DNA of 64,000 nucleotides, from assembly GCA_963747535.1 (NCBI GenBank), contig CAVVFX010000017.1:1-64000 (forward strand), given 5' to 3'. Below, in pieces: positions 25,884 to 35,142 of the stretch. The translations under genes were made by a program, and so were the position numbers. This stretch comes from CAVVFX01 sp963747535. GTDB lineage: Bacteria > Acidobacteriota > Terriglobia > Bryobacterales > Bryobacteraceae. The notes beneath the pieces were generated by a model. The model had not been told where the DNA came from and did not search any database. It saw only the letters and a list, made by a program, of their open reading frames with translations. Each line of letters opens with the position of its first letter. Positions within the stretch are counted from its first letter, which is position 1.

Positions 25884-28520
25884 CTAAACACGCGTCATTT
25901 CATTCGTGTGAACAGCGCCCGACAGTTCCTCCGGCAGCTGTGGCAGTGTTGCAAGCCCTTGGGGGAACCTTTTCCCCAACTCCTCGTAGCATTCCAGCAG
26001 GGGCCGTTCCGGATTCTGCTTCAGGTACCAAGTTCGGTAGGCACGCTCACGAGGATAGGTTGTACAGATCCAGTAGTCGACAGGAGTGGGAACAAGTCGG
26101 ACCGTTTGTGTCGTTTCCGACTTCTCCCCGATGACGAGCAACATCTCCGCATATCGGCCCTTATGCGGTGAACTGAATCGCTTGATCGCGGAAAGTGCAA
26201 CCTCGTTGAGATGCATTTGATTTTCGAGAGCGCTCATATCTCCCGGTTGTTGACCAATCAGCTTTGTGTTCGCGTTCTTTACGATGCCGGGGCCGTGAGG
26301 ACGCGGCTGCGTGGATGTTCCGACGAAATCTTCAAGCGTCTGCGAAATTCCCCACACGCTTGAGTTTCGTTTGCGCGCCGTTCGAAACAGTTGAACAACC
26401 TCTGGCGCGAGTACGGGGGAGTCGAGCAATGACCAGCACTCATCCAAGATCGTGATGCTCGGCCGTCCGCTCTTCCCCGAAGCCCGATCCGCCATTGCAT
26501 TCGCGATCAGCATACTCATAGCGGTCTCCAAGTGCGGGTCCGATCCCAACCCTTCCACGTTGAAAAATAGCCAATTGCTTTCCGTTCGGATATTGGTGTG
26601 CCGGTCGAATAACCTACTGTAGATACCCTTTTCGGTCCATGTACGCAACTTGACGGCCGCCAACTTCGCCTCATCGATTGCGCGCTGCATCTTCTCTTCG
26701 TCCTGCCACTGAGCGAGTTCATCGCGAAGGTCTGAGAACGTCGGCACCGGATTGGCGTAACGAAGACCGACCCGTTTGTAGGTCCGCCCGATCGCCTCCG
26801 TGATGACGTTATCGACGAGCGTGGTATCTGATCCCGGTGCATCACCGATCATGTGCCTGGTCAGATTTTTCAAGAATGCGATCTTCTCCTTCGACGGCGC
26901 CTTTTCCTCTGGTGGGAGATCCCACGGATTTAAAGTTTCGTTGCCGTCCAGATTTACATCGATTACGCGGCCACCCATGAGTTCTACAATGGGCCGGTAG
27001 GAATCGCCCCGCTCGAGGATAGAAATCTGCGTGCCAGTTCGGCCCAGCATGAGCAATAGCAACTGCGCCATGAAGGTCTTACCTCCGCCGCTCTTTGCCA
27101 TGATCAACATGTTGGCGTCGCCCAGGTTTGCATCGAACGGCGAGAAGGCCACCATCTGTCGCGAGGGAGTTTCCAACAGGATTGCTGCTGAAGTCAATCC
27201 TTGCCACGGGACCTCAGATGGCAACAAGTCAGCCGCGTGTAGCGTCAGACACTCCTGCTCACGCTTCGTCTCCTCCGCCATTCCCGGAAGCGTCCCGATG
27301 TAGATTCGCTTTTGGGCAAGCGTCTCCGGGATACCGCGCGCGCCGTTCATTCGAGCTACCGCGTGAAGGATCCGCTGACGACGGTCTGCGAGAATACGCT
27401 GTGCCTCTTCGCGTTCTTTTGCATTGCGGATCGGATTGGACGTCCGGAGGCCAACAAGCAAGCTGAACTGACACACCTTCAACGAGCTGGAGACGACGTC
27501 TTGAAGAGTGCGGATCAGTTGTTCCTGTGCAATCTGCGCCTCGACGTTGATCTTGAAACCACCATGAATGTCTCTCTGTGCAGCCTGCATACGGAGAAGC
27601 CGCCGCTTGTATGACCGCATGATCTTGCTTTGATCCGGAATCGTGATCTCAGCGCTGATCACGAGCGGAAACTCCTGGCCGACCAACTCGCGTGTGATGC
27701 CCGGGAATGTTGCATCCGGCATCTCCTTCACGCTGACCCAAGTGTAGAGGAGACTACCGATTTTCAAGTGGTCATCCTGTTCGTCCTCGATGTTGACATT
27801 GGCAATTTGTGCCCGCGCGCTCTCATAGGCGAGCCCCTGTTTATAGGGCCGCACGTCACTCGCGAGCGGATTCAGTGCCCGCTTGACTTCGAGAAACATC
27901 TCCTGATCAGTCATGCGCCGCGGTTGCATTCCTGTCGCTTCGAGCGTGGCTTGTGCTCCCGCCATCAAACTCTCAAACTCTGACAGGTAATCCTCATGGT
28001 CGCGTAGGGTTCGTTGTATGCATCTGTTTGCCGAGAGGCTCCACGTATTAGCTTTCTTGCGTGTCTTCCGCCACTCGAAGTCCGGGTTGTCATGGTGAAT
28101 ATCCGGGTTCCAAATCAAGTAAACGTGTAGCCGGCGCTGCAGGTAATGTCCCTCACACTGACGCGTGTTCCAGAGTCGAAGGCGCTCCCGATCGAGAGCC
28201 TGAAGTACCGGGCTCTCGATTCGCTGCTCTCTGACGTAACGCTCTGTCAAGTCACCATGGCCGTCCGTCACTTCATATCGAACCTGCATTCGCATAGATC
28301 TCTCGGGCAAAGAGCGAACTAGCGCCTCCAGCACTTCTTTGGTCCGATTACGCGTTTCATCTGCATGAAAAAATGTATTCAGCCCTCTCGCTTCATACCC
28401 AGCCACAAAACAACCGTTTGTTCTGATGATGCAGCCGTCCACATAGTCCCGGACCGGTAGGAGTTCGCAGAACGCCGGCTGGCGCAGAGAGCGCTCCCAT
28501 TTGCGGAGGGTTACGGGCAT
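25884..28520 (-). CDS. VirB4/TrbE-like secretion ATPase
   Basis: The product is 878 aa, normal for VirB4. The Walker A is AKSGGGKTF (residues 475-483) within GDANMLIMAKSGGG. A Walker B lies at ITILDECWSLLD, and a C-terminal block NANTKLIGQQPGD is typical. VirB4 hexamers energise pilus assembly and DNA transport at the inner membrane. The gene directly abuts the VirB3-like gene, the conserved order VirB3-VirB4. No damage is visible. Confidence 0.93.
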   Translation of the reverse strand: MPVTLRKWERSLRQPAFCELLPVRDYVDGCIIRTNGCFVAGYEARGLNTFFHADETRNRTKEVLEALVRSLPERSMRMQVRYEVTDGHGDLTERYVREQRIESPVLQALDRERLRLWNTRQCEGHYLQRRLHVYLIWNPDIHHDNPDFEWRKTRKKANTWSLSANRCIQRTLRDHEDYLSEFESLMAGAQATLEATGMQPRRMTDQEMFLEVKRALNPLASDVRPYKQGLAYESARAQIANVNIEDEQDDHLKIGSLLYTWVSVKEMPDATFPGITRELVGQEFPLVISAEITIPDQSKIMRSYKRRLLRMQAAQRDIHGGFKINVEAQIAQEQLIRTLQDVVSSSLKVCQFSLLVGLRTSNPIRNAKEREEAQRILADRRQRILHAVARMNGARGIPETLAQKRIYIGTLPGMAEETKREQECLTLHAADLLPSEVPWQGLTSAAILLETPSRQMVAFSPFDANLGDANMLIMAKSGGGKTFMAQLLLLMLGRTGTQISILERGDSYRPIVELMGGRVIDVNLDGNETLNPWDLPPEEKAPSKEKIAFLKNLTRHMIGDAPGSDTTLVDNVITEAIGRTYKRVGLRYANPVPTFSDLRDELAQWQDEEKMQRAIDEAKLAAVKLRTWTEKGIYSRLFDRHTNIRTESNWLFFNVEGLGSDPHLETAMSMLIANAMADRASGKSGRPSITILDECWSLLDSPVLAPEVVQLFRTARKRNSSVWGISQTLEDFVGTSTQPRPHGPGIVKNANTKLIGQQPGDMSALENQMHLNEVALSAIKRFSSPHKGRYAEMLLVIGEKSETTQTVRLVPTPVDYWICTTYPRERAYRTWYLKQNPERPLLECYEELGKRFPQGLATLPQLPEELSGAVHTNEMTRV

Positions 28521-28859
28521 TTAGTAGTCCTCCGTCTTCAGGTATTCCATTCGCTGCTCCGAGTCAGCTTCCAGAGCGCAATACACATGCGGCTTCATAT
28601 GAAACATCAGCAAATCCTGAAGATAGCCGCGCGGCTTACCATACTTGAAGAGAATTAGCACGGGAACGCTCAGTACGGGAACTACGTATTGGAGGAAAAC
28701 ATTCATCGGGATACCGAACATCTCCCGCTGTAAGAATCGCCCGAACATATTCATCACGACCGCGAGGCCGAGGATGACGAACAGGTCCTCAAACTCGAGG
28801 TACAGAAAGGTCACTTTCGTCGCTAGGTTTCTTGGGACCGGTGTTATTGTGAGTGCCAT
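28521..28859 (-). CDS. VirB3/TrbD-like inner-membrane protein
   Basis: I choose the ATG at 28859 (MALTITPVPRN), six bases after GGAGGAG. Two adjacent membrane segments (YLEFEDLFVILGLAVVMNMF, VFLQYVVPVLSVPVLILFKY) with a short polar C-terminus match VirB3/TrbD. Its position immediately before VirB4 supports this. It is somewhat longer than typical. Confidence 0.7.
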   Translation of the reverse strand: MALTITPVPRNLATKVTFLYLEFEDLFVILGLAVVMNMFGRFLQREMFGIPMNVFLQYVVPVLSVPVLILFKYGKPRGYLQDLLMFHMKPHVYCALEADSEQRMEYLKTEDY

Positions 28860-28908
28860 GAGCATCTCCTCCGTGTTGTTTCATCAATTCGCATCGAGAT
28901 AATTCTCC

Positions 28909-29373
28909 TCACCTAACGCCAGCCGTACCTTTTGTAACGAAGAATTCTCCGAGCCGAAGCAGCCCTGAGACCATCAGGCACAGAATGGCTCCCAGAAAAT
29001 GCCGCGTATGGCTGGACTGGTGATGGACCTGTTGTTCGAACAAACCGCCGAATTTCAAAGCCCCGACGGTCACGTGCATTCCGGCGTACACGGGCAGAAT
29101 GACATTCGCGAACCAGTCGACCAGGTTCAATAGCGAATTCCAATAGAGATCCGGGTTATTCCATCCAAGCTGACCGGTAAACTTCTCGAACATTCGCAGA
29201 AGGCCGGAAACCATCAGGCACATTAATCCGCCGTAGGCCCATGTCGAATACAGATGGTGATAACCTCGTGCGAACTGGATCACTGCAATAGCGATGAAGA
29301 GCGCTCCGAGTGTTGGCATGATCACGTTGCCGGCCCAGTTGGTAAGGTTCAGGATTCCGTGGTAGAAAGACAT
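28909..29373 (-). CDS. VirB2/TrbC-like membrane protein with an internal duplication
   Basis: The product is 154 aa. It contains two copies of one unit: NWAGNVIMPTLGALFIAIAV ... LMCLMVSGLLRMFEKF and DWFANVILPVYAGMHVTVGA ... ILCLMVSGLLRLGEFF. A third, single copy is in the gene at 30118-30477 (NWIGNVIAPV ... IGLLMVSGVTRLLEYW), which also shares the ending GTAGV. The two-helix unit with a polar turn is the VirB2/TrbC pilin plan. A fused tandem pilin is unusual. Confidence 0.65.
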   Translation of the reverse strand: MSFYHGILNLTNWAGNVIMPTLGALFIAIAVIQFARGYHHLYSTWAYGGLMCLMVSGLLRMFEKFTGQLGWNNPDLYWNSLLNLVDWFANVILPVYAGMHVTVGALKFGGLFEQQVHHQSSHTRHFLGAILCLMVSGLLRLGEFFVTKGTAGVR

Positions 29374-29386
29374 ATGTTTTTGCCTG

Positions 29387-30046
29387 TCACATCATTGTTG
29401 TGATCATCTTCCAGAGTGACGAAACTGTCAGCAGACCCAGAGTTGCAGCGACCATGGGCATCACGGGCCGTCGTGACACGAAGTTCCAAATCCCGCCGAT
29501 TAACGCCAGACCGGCGGCGACGGGGCAGAGGGTCCCCGCGAGATAATTCCACAAGCTATCGAGGACATCCGCGGTGGCGTATGACGTTCCAGTGTTGTAG
29601 CTGTTAATTAAGTTCAGTGTTGTTTGAATCGCAAGCAAAAACATCGCGCCGAGAATCGAGGGAAGTGGATGCCCACCTTGAACAGTGTCCAATATGGCGC
29701 GCAATACGAAGAATGCTGCGAAGCAGGTCGCGAGCCTGGTCAATACGAAATTCTGTACGAAGTTTGCGATGTCGGTTTGAAGGTTTGCCATCCATCCGGT
29801 ACCGATGCCCCCACTGGGCAAAGATGCCGGTACCCCAAACGAAGGGAACCAACTGATGAGCTGGGGTAGCGTGAGGAACACAATCGCCCAGAACATCCAC
29901 TTCGCAAAGGTCCCACCAACTAACGCGTCTGGAATGGAACCCTGCCGCAGGCTGAGACCCGCCAGTACCAGGCATACGATGGCGGCCGAGGGCGCAAGCA
30001 GCAACATCAATCTCATGAGGTCTGTAATGAGTTGTGGGGGAGCCAT
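29387..30046 (-). CDS. polytopic membrane protein, pilin-region
   Basis: I start at the ATG at 30046 (MAPPQLITDLMRL); the longer frame runs through the neighbouring gene. The product is 219 aa with about five membrane segments. Its last 60 residues (AGTLCPVAAGLALIGGIW, MPMVAATLGLLTVSSLWK) and first 70 (GGTFAKWMFWAIVFLTLPQL) both recall the two-helix VirB2-like unit seen in the flanking genes. So it may be another expanded pilin relative. This is less certain than for the neighbours. Confidence 0.55.
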   Translation of the reverse strand: MAPPQLITDLMRLMLLLAPSAAIVCLVLAGLSLRQGSIPDALVGGTFAKWMFWAIVFLTLPQLISWFPSFGVPASLPSGGIGTGWMANLQTDIANFVQNFVLTRLATCFAAFFVLRAILDTVQGGHPLPSILGAMFLLAIQTTLNLINSYNTGTSYATADVLDSLWNYLAGTLCPVAAGLALIGGIWNFVSRRPVMPMVAATLGLLTVSSLWKMITTMM

Positions 30047-30117
30047 GGTTGTTCTTTCTAGGAGTAAGACAAGGCAGGCGCAGCCGGTGATCCCGACCAC
30101 GCCCGCCGCACGCACGT

Positions 30118-30477
30118 TTAATGGACTCCGGCAGTGCCTTGAGCGATCCAGTATTCGAGTAGTCGGGTCACGCCTGAGACCATCAACAGTCCGATTGCCG
30201 TGAACACCCATTTAGCGAATCCGCGACCCATAGCGAACGAACCGATCGCCATGAGTGCAGCGCCACCGGCGCCGACAGGTGCTATTACGTTGCCGATCCA
30301 ATTGATCAGGTTTAGGAAGGTTCCTTCGGGCTGCGTAGCCTGCTGACCCTGAACCGCCACGTTGACCTGAGGTGCCGTTCCCAGATTCTGGGCCATCAAA
30401 CCGACTTGCACTACCAGCACGAGCGCCGCGAGTGCGATAGCGACACCAGACTTCCGCCATCGAGAGTTTTGCATCAT
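30118..30477 (-). CDS. VirB2/TrbC-like pilin candidate
   Basis: Start at 30477 (MMQNSRWRK) or 30474. A signal peptide (VAIALAALVLVVQVGLMAQN) is followed by a linker and the two-helix unit NLINWIGNVIAPVGAGGAAL ... FTAIGLLMVSGVTRLLEYW. Size (119 aa) and plan fit a VirB2/TrbC pilin precursor. Its C-terminal unit is repeated twice in the gene at 28909-29373. Confidence 0.65.
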   Translation of the reverse strand: MMQNSRWRKSGVAIALAALVLVVQVGLMAQNLGTAPQVNVAVQGQQATQPEGTFLNLINWIGNVIAPVGAGGAALMAIGSFAMGRGFAKWVFTAIGLLMVSGVTRLLEYWIAQGTAGVH

Positions 30478-30674
30478 CGGGATTAGTTGCTCCTTTGGTC
30501 CCCGCTTGGGGATAAATGAAACGTAACCCGAATCTAAAAGGCGCGCAAATGGATTCGACATGCGACCACGCAGGATGTCTTCGAGAGGATCACAGAGCGT
30601 CAAGAGATAATACATTACTGCGAAAATCGACTGACGCTCAATGGTGTGACGTACCCACCTGCTTCGGCGCTCAG

Positions 30675-31073
30675 TTACCTTCGGGTGAAGAAGTAGTAGT
30701 ATACAGCCAATTTCTTGATGAAAGGCCAGAGGTTCTCCTGTCGTGAGGCGCGATTTTCAAATCCGTCAGAATCAACAGGAGGAGACTTGAGCCGGAGGCG
30801 GCGAAACAGGATTCGTAGTGTCGCAATGATCCAAACGAGCGTCGATATCAGGATTAGGAAACCTTCCGCTCTGTTTCGGTTTTCAAAATCCACAGACGGC
30901 ATTGCCTTCCAAAGTGGATCCCATTTCAAAAGGTATAAGAAACCACAGTACAGGAAAAAAGTGATCGCGACGAGGCAGGCTCTTTGCACCCAGGATGGCA
31001 TTGTCTCTGCCGGCCCTTTTAGGATGAGCCACACCGCAAGCGCAGCAATAAATAGCGCAGGCCAAGAAGACAT
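30675..31073 (-). CDS. membrane protein (132 aa)
   Basis: Three hydrophobic stretches (PALFIAALAVWLILKGP, ACLVAITFFLYCGFLYLL, GFLILISTLVWIIATLRIL) and a basic C-terminus. No family recognised. It lies in the secretion operon between VirB10 and the pilin-like genes. Confidence 0.5.
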   Translation of the reverse strand: MSSWPALFIAALAVWLILKGPAETMPSWVQRACLVAITFFLYCGFLYLLKWDPLWKAMPSVDFENRNRAEGFLILISTLVWIIATLRILFRRLRLKSPPVDSDGFENRASRQENLWPFIKKLAVYYYFFTRR

Positions 31074-31155
31074 ACAACTCTCCTCAGCACTACTTTAACC
31101 CGATTGTGAGGAGTGGCCAAAATGAGCCGACGCGTCCGCTCCGCCCAAGGGCACC

Positions 31156-32607
31156 CTACTCCTGGTCAGGTGGCGTCTGTGCGATTTGGGTCTTCTGTTG
31201 CTGCTGATACATCTGCGTCAACTCCTGCCTCAATTCCAGCAGTTCACGAAGCTCCTGGACACTCGGCGTGGAACCGGTAGCATAGCTCGCGCTACCGCTC
31301 GGATTGCCGGCAGAAACCGGTCCATTTGGCGCCGCGCCAACGCTCGCGCTACCGGTAGGCTTCTCCAACACGATATAGAAGCGTGTGTTGCCGGGCACTG
31401 TCACGACGATGTTCTGGTGATACGCCAGATCATTCATTTGCTGTTCTCCTGCGAGGGCGACGTTGCTGGCCACCCGCTCACGAAGCAAAACGTTGTTCGA
31501 GAGCGTGTCGGCTACTCCGGTGCCGCTCTGGACCCCGACCGTTGCGGCCAGAATCGTACCCACGCCCGTCAGGCTACGAACCAGAAATTTCCTGCCAGTA
31601 TTTCGGCCGGTGACCTCGCCGCGCAGCGGCCGATACTGCAAGCCAACCGCATGCCCGGCAATTTTCTCCGTGGTTTCATCCGGTAACTGGATCGTATGGA
31701 ACTGGATTCCGACGTAGCCTTGGTCATTGACTTGGCTAAGCTCTCCAACTGCCTTGGATCCTGCCGGAATGACAGTCTCCCCGTCGCGCTCATAGTTGTA
31801 TTCGATGGCAGCAACGACCGGCGTCTTGACCGCGGAACTCACTGGCGTCTCTAACCGAGCGACAAGTCTACTCCCGGGGGGAAGTACCGTAAACCCCGAG
31901 TTCCCTTCCACCAATTCGGGTCGTGGGCTTCTCGCTGTAGGAGCAGATCCGTGGGTTCCCGCCGTGGCGCTGACGAACACAAGCGACGCCTTTGTGAGCT
32001 TCTCCGTATTGGGAGCGGGCGGAGGTGGTGTCTGTCCTGAAGTCTCCGGAGGAAACTCAATCCTGTTTAAGGCGTAATCTCTCGTCTCCGGACGAGGCGC
32101 TGAGGGTGGCTGCGCTGGTGGGTTTCCGAATGTCGTGCTTGCTTGCTCTGACGTGCGCTGCTTTGCCGTATTGTGGATGTCCTCCGGGCTGAGGTTACCG
32201 GCGTTGTCGTCCGGATGCCGCGTGTCGGCGCTCAGTAGAGGCGTCACCGAGTGGCTCGTTTCCGGGTTCTCTGCACCTGGGGCTCGGCCGAGATTAGGAT
32301 GGTTTGTTGTCGCGATGCTCTTTCGGCTGTTCGGGGTCGAGAATATCGCAAAGAATGCGAGCGCAAGCACGACCGTTAATCCAGCCAGCAACAAGAAGGC
32401 CTTCGTTCGGTCCTCTTTGAGGTGTTGCCGTTTGACGTTAGTAATTGCCTCACCCTGAATCGAGCGCTGCACGATTTGCCGAAGCCGAGCAGCCCAGCCG
32501 GTTGGCTGTGGCTCAGGCCCGTCCGGCACTTCAGGCGCAACATCGTGCTCGGAGTGGATGTTCTCGTCGAGGTGTTCTGTTCGCTTAGTCCTATCATCGG
32601 GCTTCAT
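31156..32607 (-). CDS. VirB10/TrbI-like core-complex protein
   Basis: The product is 483 aa. A cytoplasmic N-terminus precedes one membrane span (AFLLLAGLTVVLALAFFAIF) and a long proline-rich periplasmic stretch. The C-terminal beta-barrel domain typical of VirB10/TrbI follows: VLPPGSRLVARLETPVSSAV, ETVIPAGSKAVGELSQV, then QNIVVTVPGNTRFYIVL. It ends in a glutamine-rich coiled tail (RQELTQMYQQQQ). VirB10 bridges inner and outer membranes. It overlaps the VirB9-like start region by 14 bases, so expression is coupled. Confidence 0.9.
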   Translation of the reverse strand: MKPDDRTKRTEHLDENIHSEHDVAPEVPDGPEPQPTGWAARLRQIVQRSIQGEAITNVKRQHLKEDRTKAFLLLAGLTVVLALAFFAIFSTPNSRKSIATTNHPNLGRAPGAENPETSHSVTPLLSADTRHPDDNAGNLSPEDIHNTAKQRTSEQASTTFGNPPAQPPSAPRPETRDYALNRIEFPPETSGQTPPPPAPNTEKLTKASLVFVSATAGTHGSAPTARSPRPELVEGNSGFTVLPPGSRLVARLETPVSSAVKTPVVAAIEYNYERDGETVIPAGSKAVGELSQVNDQGYVGIQFHTIQLPDETTEKIAGHAVGLQYRPLRGEVTGRNTGRKFLVRSLTGVGTILAATVGVQSGTGVADTLSNNVLLRERVASNVALAGEQQMNDLAYHQNIVVTVPGNTRFYIVLEKPTGSASVGAAPNGPVSAGNPSGSASYATGSTPSVQELRELLELRQELTQMYQQQQKTQIAQTPPDQE

Positions 32608-33662
32608 GGGCTGAACCTCCTTTAATATTGCTTATTCCGAAGCCAATTGGAGCTAACGCCGGAAGATCTACTGCGCCCGAATCGGCAACTTGGAGGAATA
32701 GCGTCTCGTTCGATTGTTTGAAACTTGGCCTTTCGAAAACCACAACTCCATCCGCCCGCTGCCCTGCGCCCAAACGCCTCGAAGACAACCGGAAATCGAT
32801 CACATGCAACTGTTCCGCGGTGGTCCACTTCTTCTTGACCTTGCCTCCAAGCTGAACTTGTGGCGGCAGAATCTCGATCGCATGGTTTGCCGGGTTCACT
32901 GCAGAAAACAAAACAACGACATCCTGTCCTTCGTCGAGTACCTCGCTGACACCTGCTTTGATTCGCTGTCCAGCTTCGATCTCGCCTGGATGCTGCCCGT
33001 ATAACATCGGAAGCGCAGCTTGTTTCTGGCGATCGAGCAGTCTGTCGAGTGCCGTGCTGGATTTCCCGTCGACTGTGCCCGACGTTTTTGCTAGTTCTGC
33101 CGGCGGCTTCATCTGCGCTGCGTCGGCCTGCTTACTGGGGATATCAAGCCTCTTCGTTTCAGCAATCAGTGACGCAGAAAAGGGACTCTCTTCGACGAGA
33201 AAGCTCTCGCCTGTCGGCCTACTGAGTTTCAGTAGGAGATCTACCTTCTGTGTTCCACCGCTCTGCTGTCCAGAACTGATCAACAAGAGATTCACCTGGT
33301 GGCCCAGAGTTGTTGTGATCAGCAAGTTCGTCTGTAAGGGTTCGGTCGAAACTGGCTTTACGGTCACGAGTTCCGGCTCATGTTCGGAGTGCTCAGCCTG
33401 AAAGTGTTCCGGATCTCCAATGACAACCGAATTAACGGGTTCAGGCATCCGAATCGAGGTAGCTACTCGCGGGCTCAGCTGAAGCGTGATGATCTTCTCA
33501 TCAAGACCGGTTCTGGTTAGAATTACGGGATCAAGCTTGCCCCCCCCCACTTACAGGTGCGATCAATACGGGCGACGTCGGCTTCGTCGCACTCTCCCTA
33601 GTTTGTCCCGAAGCGATCTCCAGCAAGCTCAGCGCGTAGACGCAAGCCTTCAAATGGCGCAT
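32594..33662 (-). pseudogene. second VirB9-like protein with an out-of-frame G9 tract after its signal peptide
   Basis: From the ATG at 33662 the product begins with a plausible secretion leader (MRHLKACVYALSLLEIASGQ) and reaches a run of nine G (bases 33540-33548). In that frame it stops two codons later. With eight G the frame joins the rest of the protein: KLDPVILTRTG, then a VirB9/TrbG-like N-domain (ITLQLSPRVATSIRMPEP, VNSVVIGDPEHFQAE) and a C-terminal beta domain. Without slippage, translation would have to begin at the GTG beside the tract and lack a signal peptide. A second VirB9-like gene is at 16954-17832. Phase variation, decay and a homopolymer read error are all possible. Confidence 0.68.
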
Positions 33663-33663
33663 A

Positions 33664-34140
33664 TTATTTCCTTTCTTGCACCTTTAATTCAGCGCGATAC
33701 TGTTGTACGATCCGTTGAACGTACGCGTAGACTTCTTGCGACGAATAGTCGAGCCCGCGGGCAAGCACTGGCCCCTCGCCGGCCGCGTAAGCAGCCATGA
33801 CCAAACGAAGGTCGCCATGGAACAATTCCTGAAGCTCTGCCAGGTAGGCGACTCCTCCACGAACGTTTTCGTGAATATAGAACGGATGGGCGACGCCGAA
33901 GTGTCGGGCAGTCGCAGGCATCAGCTGCATCAGGCCCATGGCGCCCTTCGCGGAAACAATTCTTGGTTGCCACGCGGATTCGACTTGAATGACCGCTCGA
34001 ACGAGGGCAGGTGAAACTCCATACAAGCGTGCATAGTAGTCAGCGCACCGTTCAGCATATTCGCGCTCACTAGGCGACCCGCCTGCAAATGCGGGCATCA
34101 CTGTGATAACGAGTCTTAGAACCGCCGACGCTCTGCGCAT
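33664..34140 (-). CDS. VirB1-like lytic transglycosylase
   Basis: The product is 158 aa. A leader (VLRLVITVMPAFAGG) precedes an SLT domain: catalytic glutamate in ALVRAVIQVESAWQPRIVS, then GAMGLMQLMPATARHFGV and VMAAYAAGEGPV. It cuts peptidoglycan so the channel can cross the wall. The order VirB1-VirB9-VirB10 is typical. Its start overlaps the MoxR-like stop by 25 bases. Confidence 0.9.
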   Translation of the reverse strand: MRRASAVLRLVITVMPAFAGGSPSEREYAERCADYYARLYGVSPALVRAVIQVESAWQPRIVSAKGAMGLMQLMPATARHFGVAHPFYIHENVRGGVAYLAELQELFHGDLRLVMAAYAAGEGPVLARGLDYSSQEVYAYVQRIVQQYRAELKVQERK

Positions 34141-35069
34141 GCCTGCTCCTTATCTCCACGGTCCGCGTCGATAAACCGTGCGCTGTAACGCTGGGTATCG
34201 AAAACAAGACTCTCGAACCCGTCCCTTAATAGCAAACGCTTTCGATCATTCTGTGTTTTCGCAATCAGGGGTAGCAATACATCCCGCAAATCGGCGCTGA
34301 TTTCACTGACACGAAGGATTCTCAATGCTTCCGCCAGATCTACCATTTCGGCAATCGAGGGTGGCTTCTCCAGCGTGTAGCCTCGAAGAGCGTGAGCGAA
34401 CCCTGCAAGCTGTCCATGTAACTCGGCCTGGGCACCGGCCGCTCGCTTTTCCAAAATTCGGGTTTCAAGCTCGATCGTCGGATGCTCGAAGCGAAGGTAT
34501 AGGCTGCGTCGCCGCAGTGGATCACCGATTCGGCGAACCTCGTTCGATGTCAGCACAACGAAAGGCCGGCTCCTGGCCTGGATCGTGCCGATCTTGGGGA
34601 TAGAGATTTGCCAGTCACTCAGGATTTCGAGGAGTTCCGCCTCGAATTCCTCTCCCACTTTGTCGATTTCGTCGATCAGAAGGACACACGGTTTCTCGCA
34701 AAGCAGCGCCCGCAGTAGCGGCCCTTCCTGGAAGAATTCGAGCGAATGGAGGTTGCGGCGCAGGGACGCCCAGTCCGCGCCGGATGCGCCGTCCAGCGTA
34801 TTCAGGTAGAGCCGTTGCAGCGATTCATCAAACTTGCCTATTGCCTTCTCTTCGTTAATGCCTTCGTAGCATTGCAGGCGTTCGATAGTAGTGTCTGCTG
34901 CGATGGCAACCACCTTGGCGAGTTCTGTTTTCCCGGAGCCGGGAGGTCCTTCCGCGAGGACCGGTTTCTGCATTTGAGCCGCCAGAAAGATGACCTTCAG
35001 CGTCACCGGGTCGGCGACGTATTTAGCGGCCTCCAGTTTGTCGGAAAGTTCCTCGATCGAAGAGAACAC
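34116..35069 (-). CDS. MoxR-family AAA+ ATPase
   Basis: I place the start at the GTG at 35069, eight bases after AAGGAG. A Walker A (AEGPPGSGKTELAK) and Walker B (CVLLIDEIDKVGEEFEAELL) are intact, and VLTSNEVRRIGDPLRRR is the usual sensor/arginine region. MoxR ATPases remodel protein complexes, normally beside VWA-domain partners. Here it heads the secretion operon in the place where one might expect a VirB11 ATPase, which is absent. No VWA partner is visible. Confidence 0.88.
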   Translation of the reverse strand: MFSSIEELSDKLEAAKYVADPVTLKVIFLAAQMQKPVLAEGPPGSGKTELAKVVAIAADTTIERLQCYEGINEEKAIGKFDESLQRLYLNTLDGASGADWASLRRNLHSLEFFQEGPLLRALLCEKPCVLLIDEIDKVGEEFEAELLEILSDWQISIPKIGTIQARSRPFVVLTSNEVRRIGDPLRRRSLYLRFEHPTIELETRILEKRAAGAQAELHGQLAGFAHALRGYTLEKPPSIAEMVDLAEALRILRVSEISADLRDVLLPLIAKTQNDRKRLLLRDGFESLVFDTQRYSARFIDADRGDKEQACAERRRF

Positions 35070-35142
35070 TGCCCGCGCTCCTTGAAGGCATGTTAATGCG
35101 AAATATCGCCGGTGCCTTCTTGGAGATCCGTTTTTTGGCCAT

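Noticed and set aside
1..35069. Search for a relaxase gene by the HUH triad and by tyrosine-containing N-terminal patterns
   Set aside because: No protein in the element shows a convincing triad; reported as absent rather than assigned to an unknown gene.
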